DNA from: Pseudomonadota bacterium
GTDB lineage: Bacteria; Pseudomonadota; Gammaproteobacteria; Burkholderiales; Sulfuriferulaceae
Direction of reading: 5' to 3'
Length of the DNA: 6,189 nucleotides
Assembly: GCA_021790625.1 (NCBI GenBank)
Contig: JAJYGL010000047.1
Coordinates: 1 to 6,189, forward strand
Shown here: one piece after another, positions 6,053 to 6,189 of the stretch
Layout: every line of letters begins with the position of its first letter
How positions within the stretch are numbered: position 1 is the stretch's first letter
Translations under genes and position numbers: made by a program
The notes under the pieces: generated by a model
Databases searched by the model: none
The model's input: only the letters and a program-made list of their open reading frames with translations
Told to the model about the DNA's origin: nothing

Positions 6053-6189
6053 TTATTGGCCGAATCTGGCCGGGTTGATGCGGTTGTTTTGCATGGGCGA
6101 CATCACGCCGGTGGGGCCGCCGGGATTGATGGCGGCTTTGGCGAGCTGGCTGATGTCTTGCGGGTCGGCGTTGGCGATGGCTTGCGGTT
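6053..6189 (-). CDS. C-terminal fragment of an unrecognised gene, 5' end outside window
   Basis: On the minus strand one frame is open from the window edge (first full codon at 6187) to a TAA at 6055-6053, giving the last 44 residues of a protein. They begin PQAIANADPQDISQLAKAAI and end RINPARFGQ. The piece is rich in Ala, Pro, Asn and Gln, with a likely short helix (DISQLAKAA) and a flexible Pro/Gly-rich tail. Of the three minus-strand frames, this one gives the most protein-like composition and stops 18 bases before the lipoprotein start, behind whose Shine-Dalgarno site it ends neatly. It is therefore very likely the upstream member of the same operon. The fragment is too short and too low in complexity to assign a family. 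Confidence 0.7.
   Translation of the reverse strand, partial: PQAIANADPQDISQLAKAAINPGGPTGVMSPMQNNRINPARFGQ

Overview
The window reads as a single-strand (minus) stretch of accessory DNA from a Gram-negative bacterium with moderately high G+C. The evidence is an outer-membrane-type lipoprotein signal, Sec signal peptides, strong AGGAGG-type ribosome binding sites and third-position G/C bias in most genes. Pseudomonadota (beta, gamma or Acidithiobacillia) is a reasonable guess, but no marker gene fixes the taxon. I see no rRNA, tRNA, CRISPR array, transposase or integrase.

Transcription order is from high to low coordinates. The window opens inside the 3' end of an unrecognised gene (6053-6187, last 44 codons). 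It is followed 18 bases later by a lipoprotein with seven GloVer-type repeats (4676-6034), probably a seven-bladed beta-propeller on a Thr/Ser-rich tether. After a 47-base gap comes a 635-residue exported protein with eight cysteines (2721-4628, start corrected from a GTG at 4658 to the ATG at 4628). After another 29 bases comes a 486-residue exported or membrane-anchored protein with six cysteines and at least one internal membrane segment (1231-2691). Spacing, orientation and individual Shine-Dalgarno sites argue that these four genes form one operon for an envelope or surface-exposed assembly. I recognise only the lipoprotein's repeat family, so the operon's job is unknown; a secretion, conjugation or adhesion apparatus would fit.

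A 162-base gap (1069-1230) follows. It holds a weak hairpin and then a conspicuous pair of tandem 20-base palindromes (1085-1104 and 1103-1122) that together make one 44-base near-palindrome directly upstream of the next gene. That gene (1068 to beyond base 1) encodes a P-loop ATPase with a PRRVGKT Walker A motif, an LMLDE Walker B, a TGSS sensor motif and a C-terminal winged-helix-like region. Its reading frame is open to the window edge, so it is 3'-truncated here.

By hand counts, base composition is mosaic. Most of the operon is near 58-65% G+C. The lipoprotein body averages about 48% behind a 68% signal-peptide segment, and bases 3301-3660 in the 635-residue gene fall to about 47%. That second low-G+C patch encodes six of that protein's eight cysteines, which suggests an exchangeable or acquired domain.
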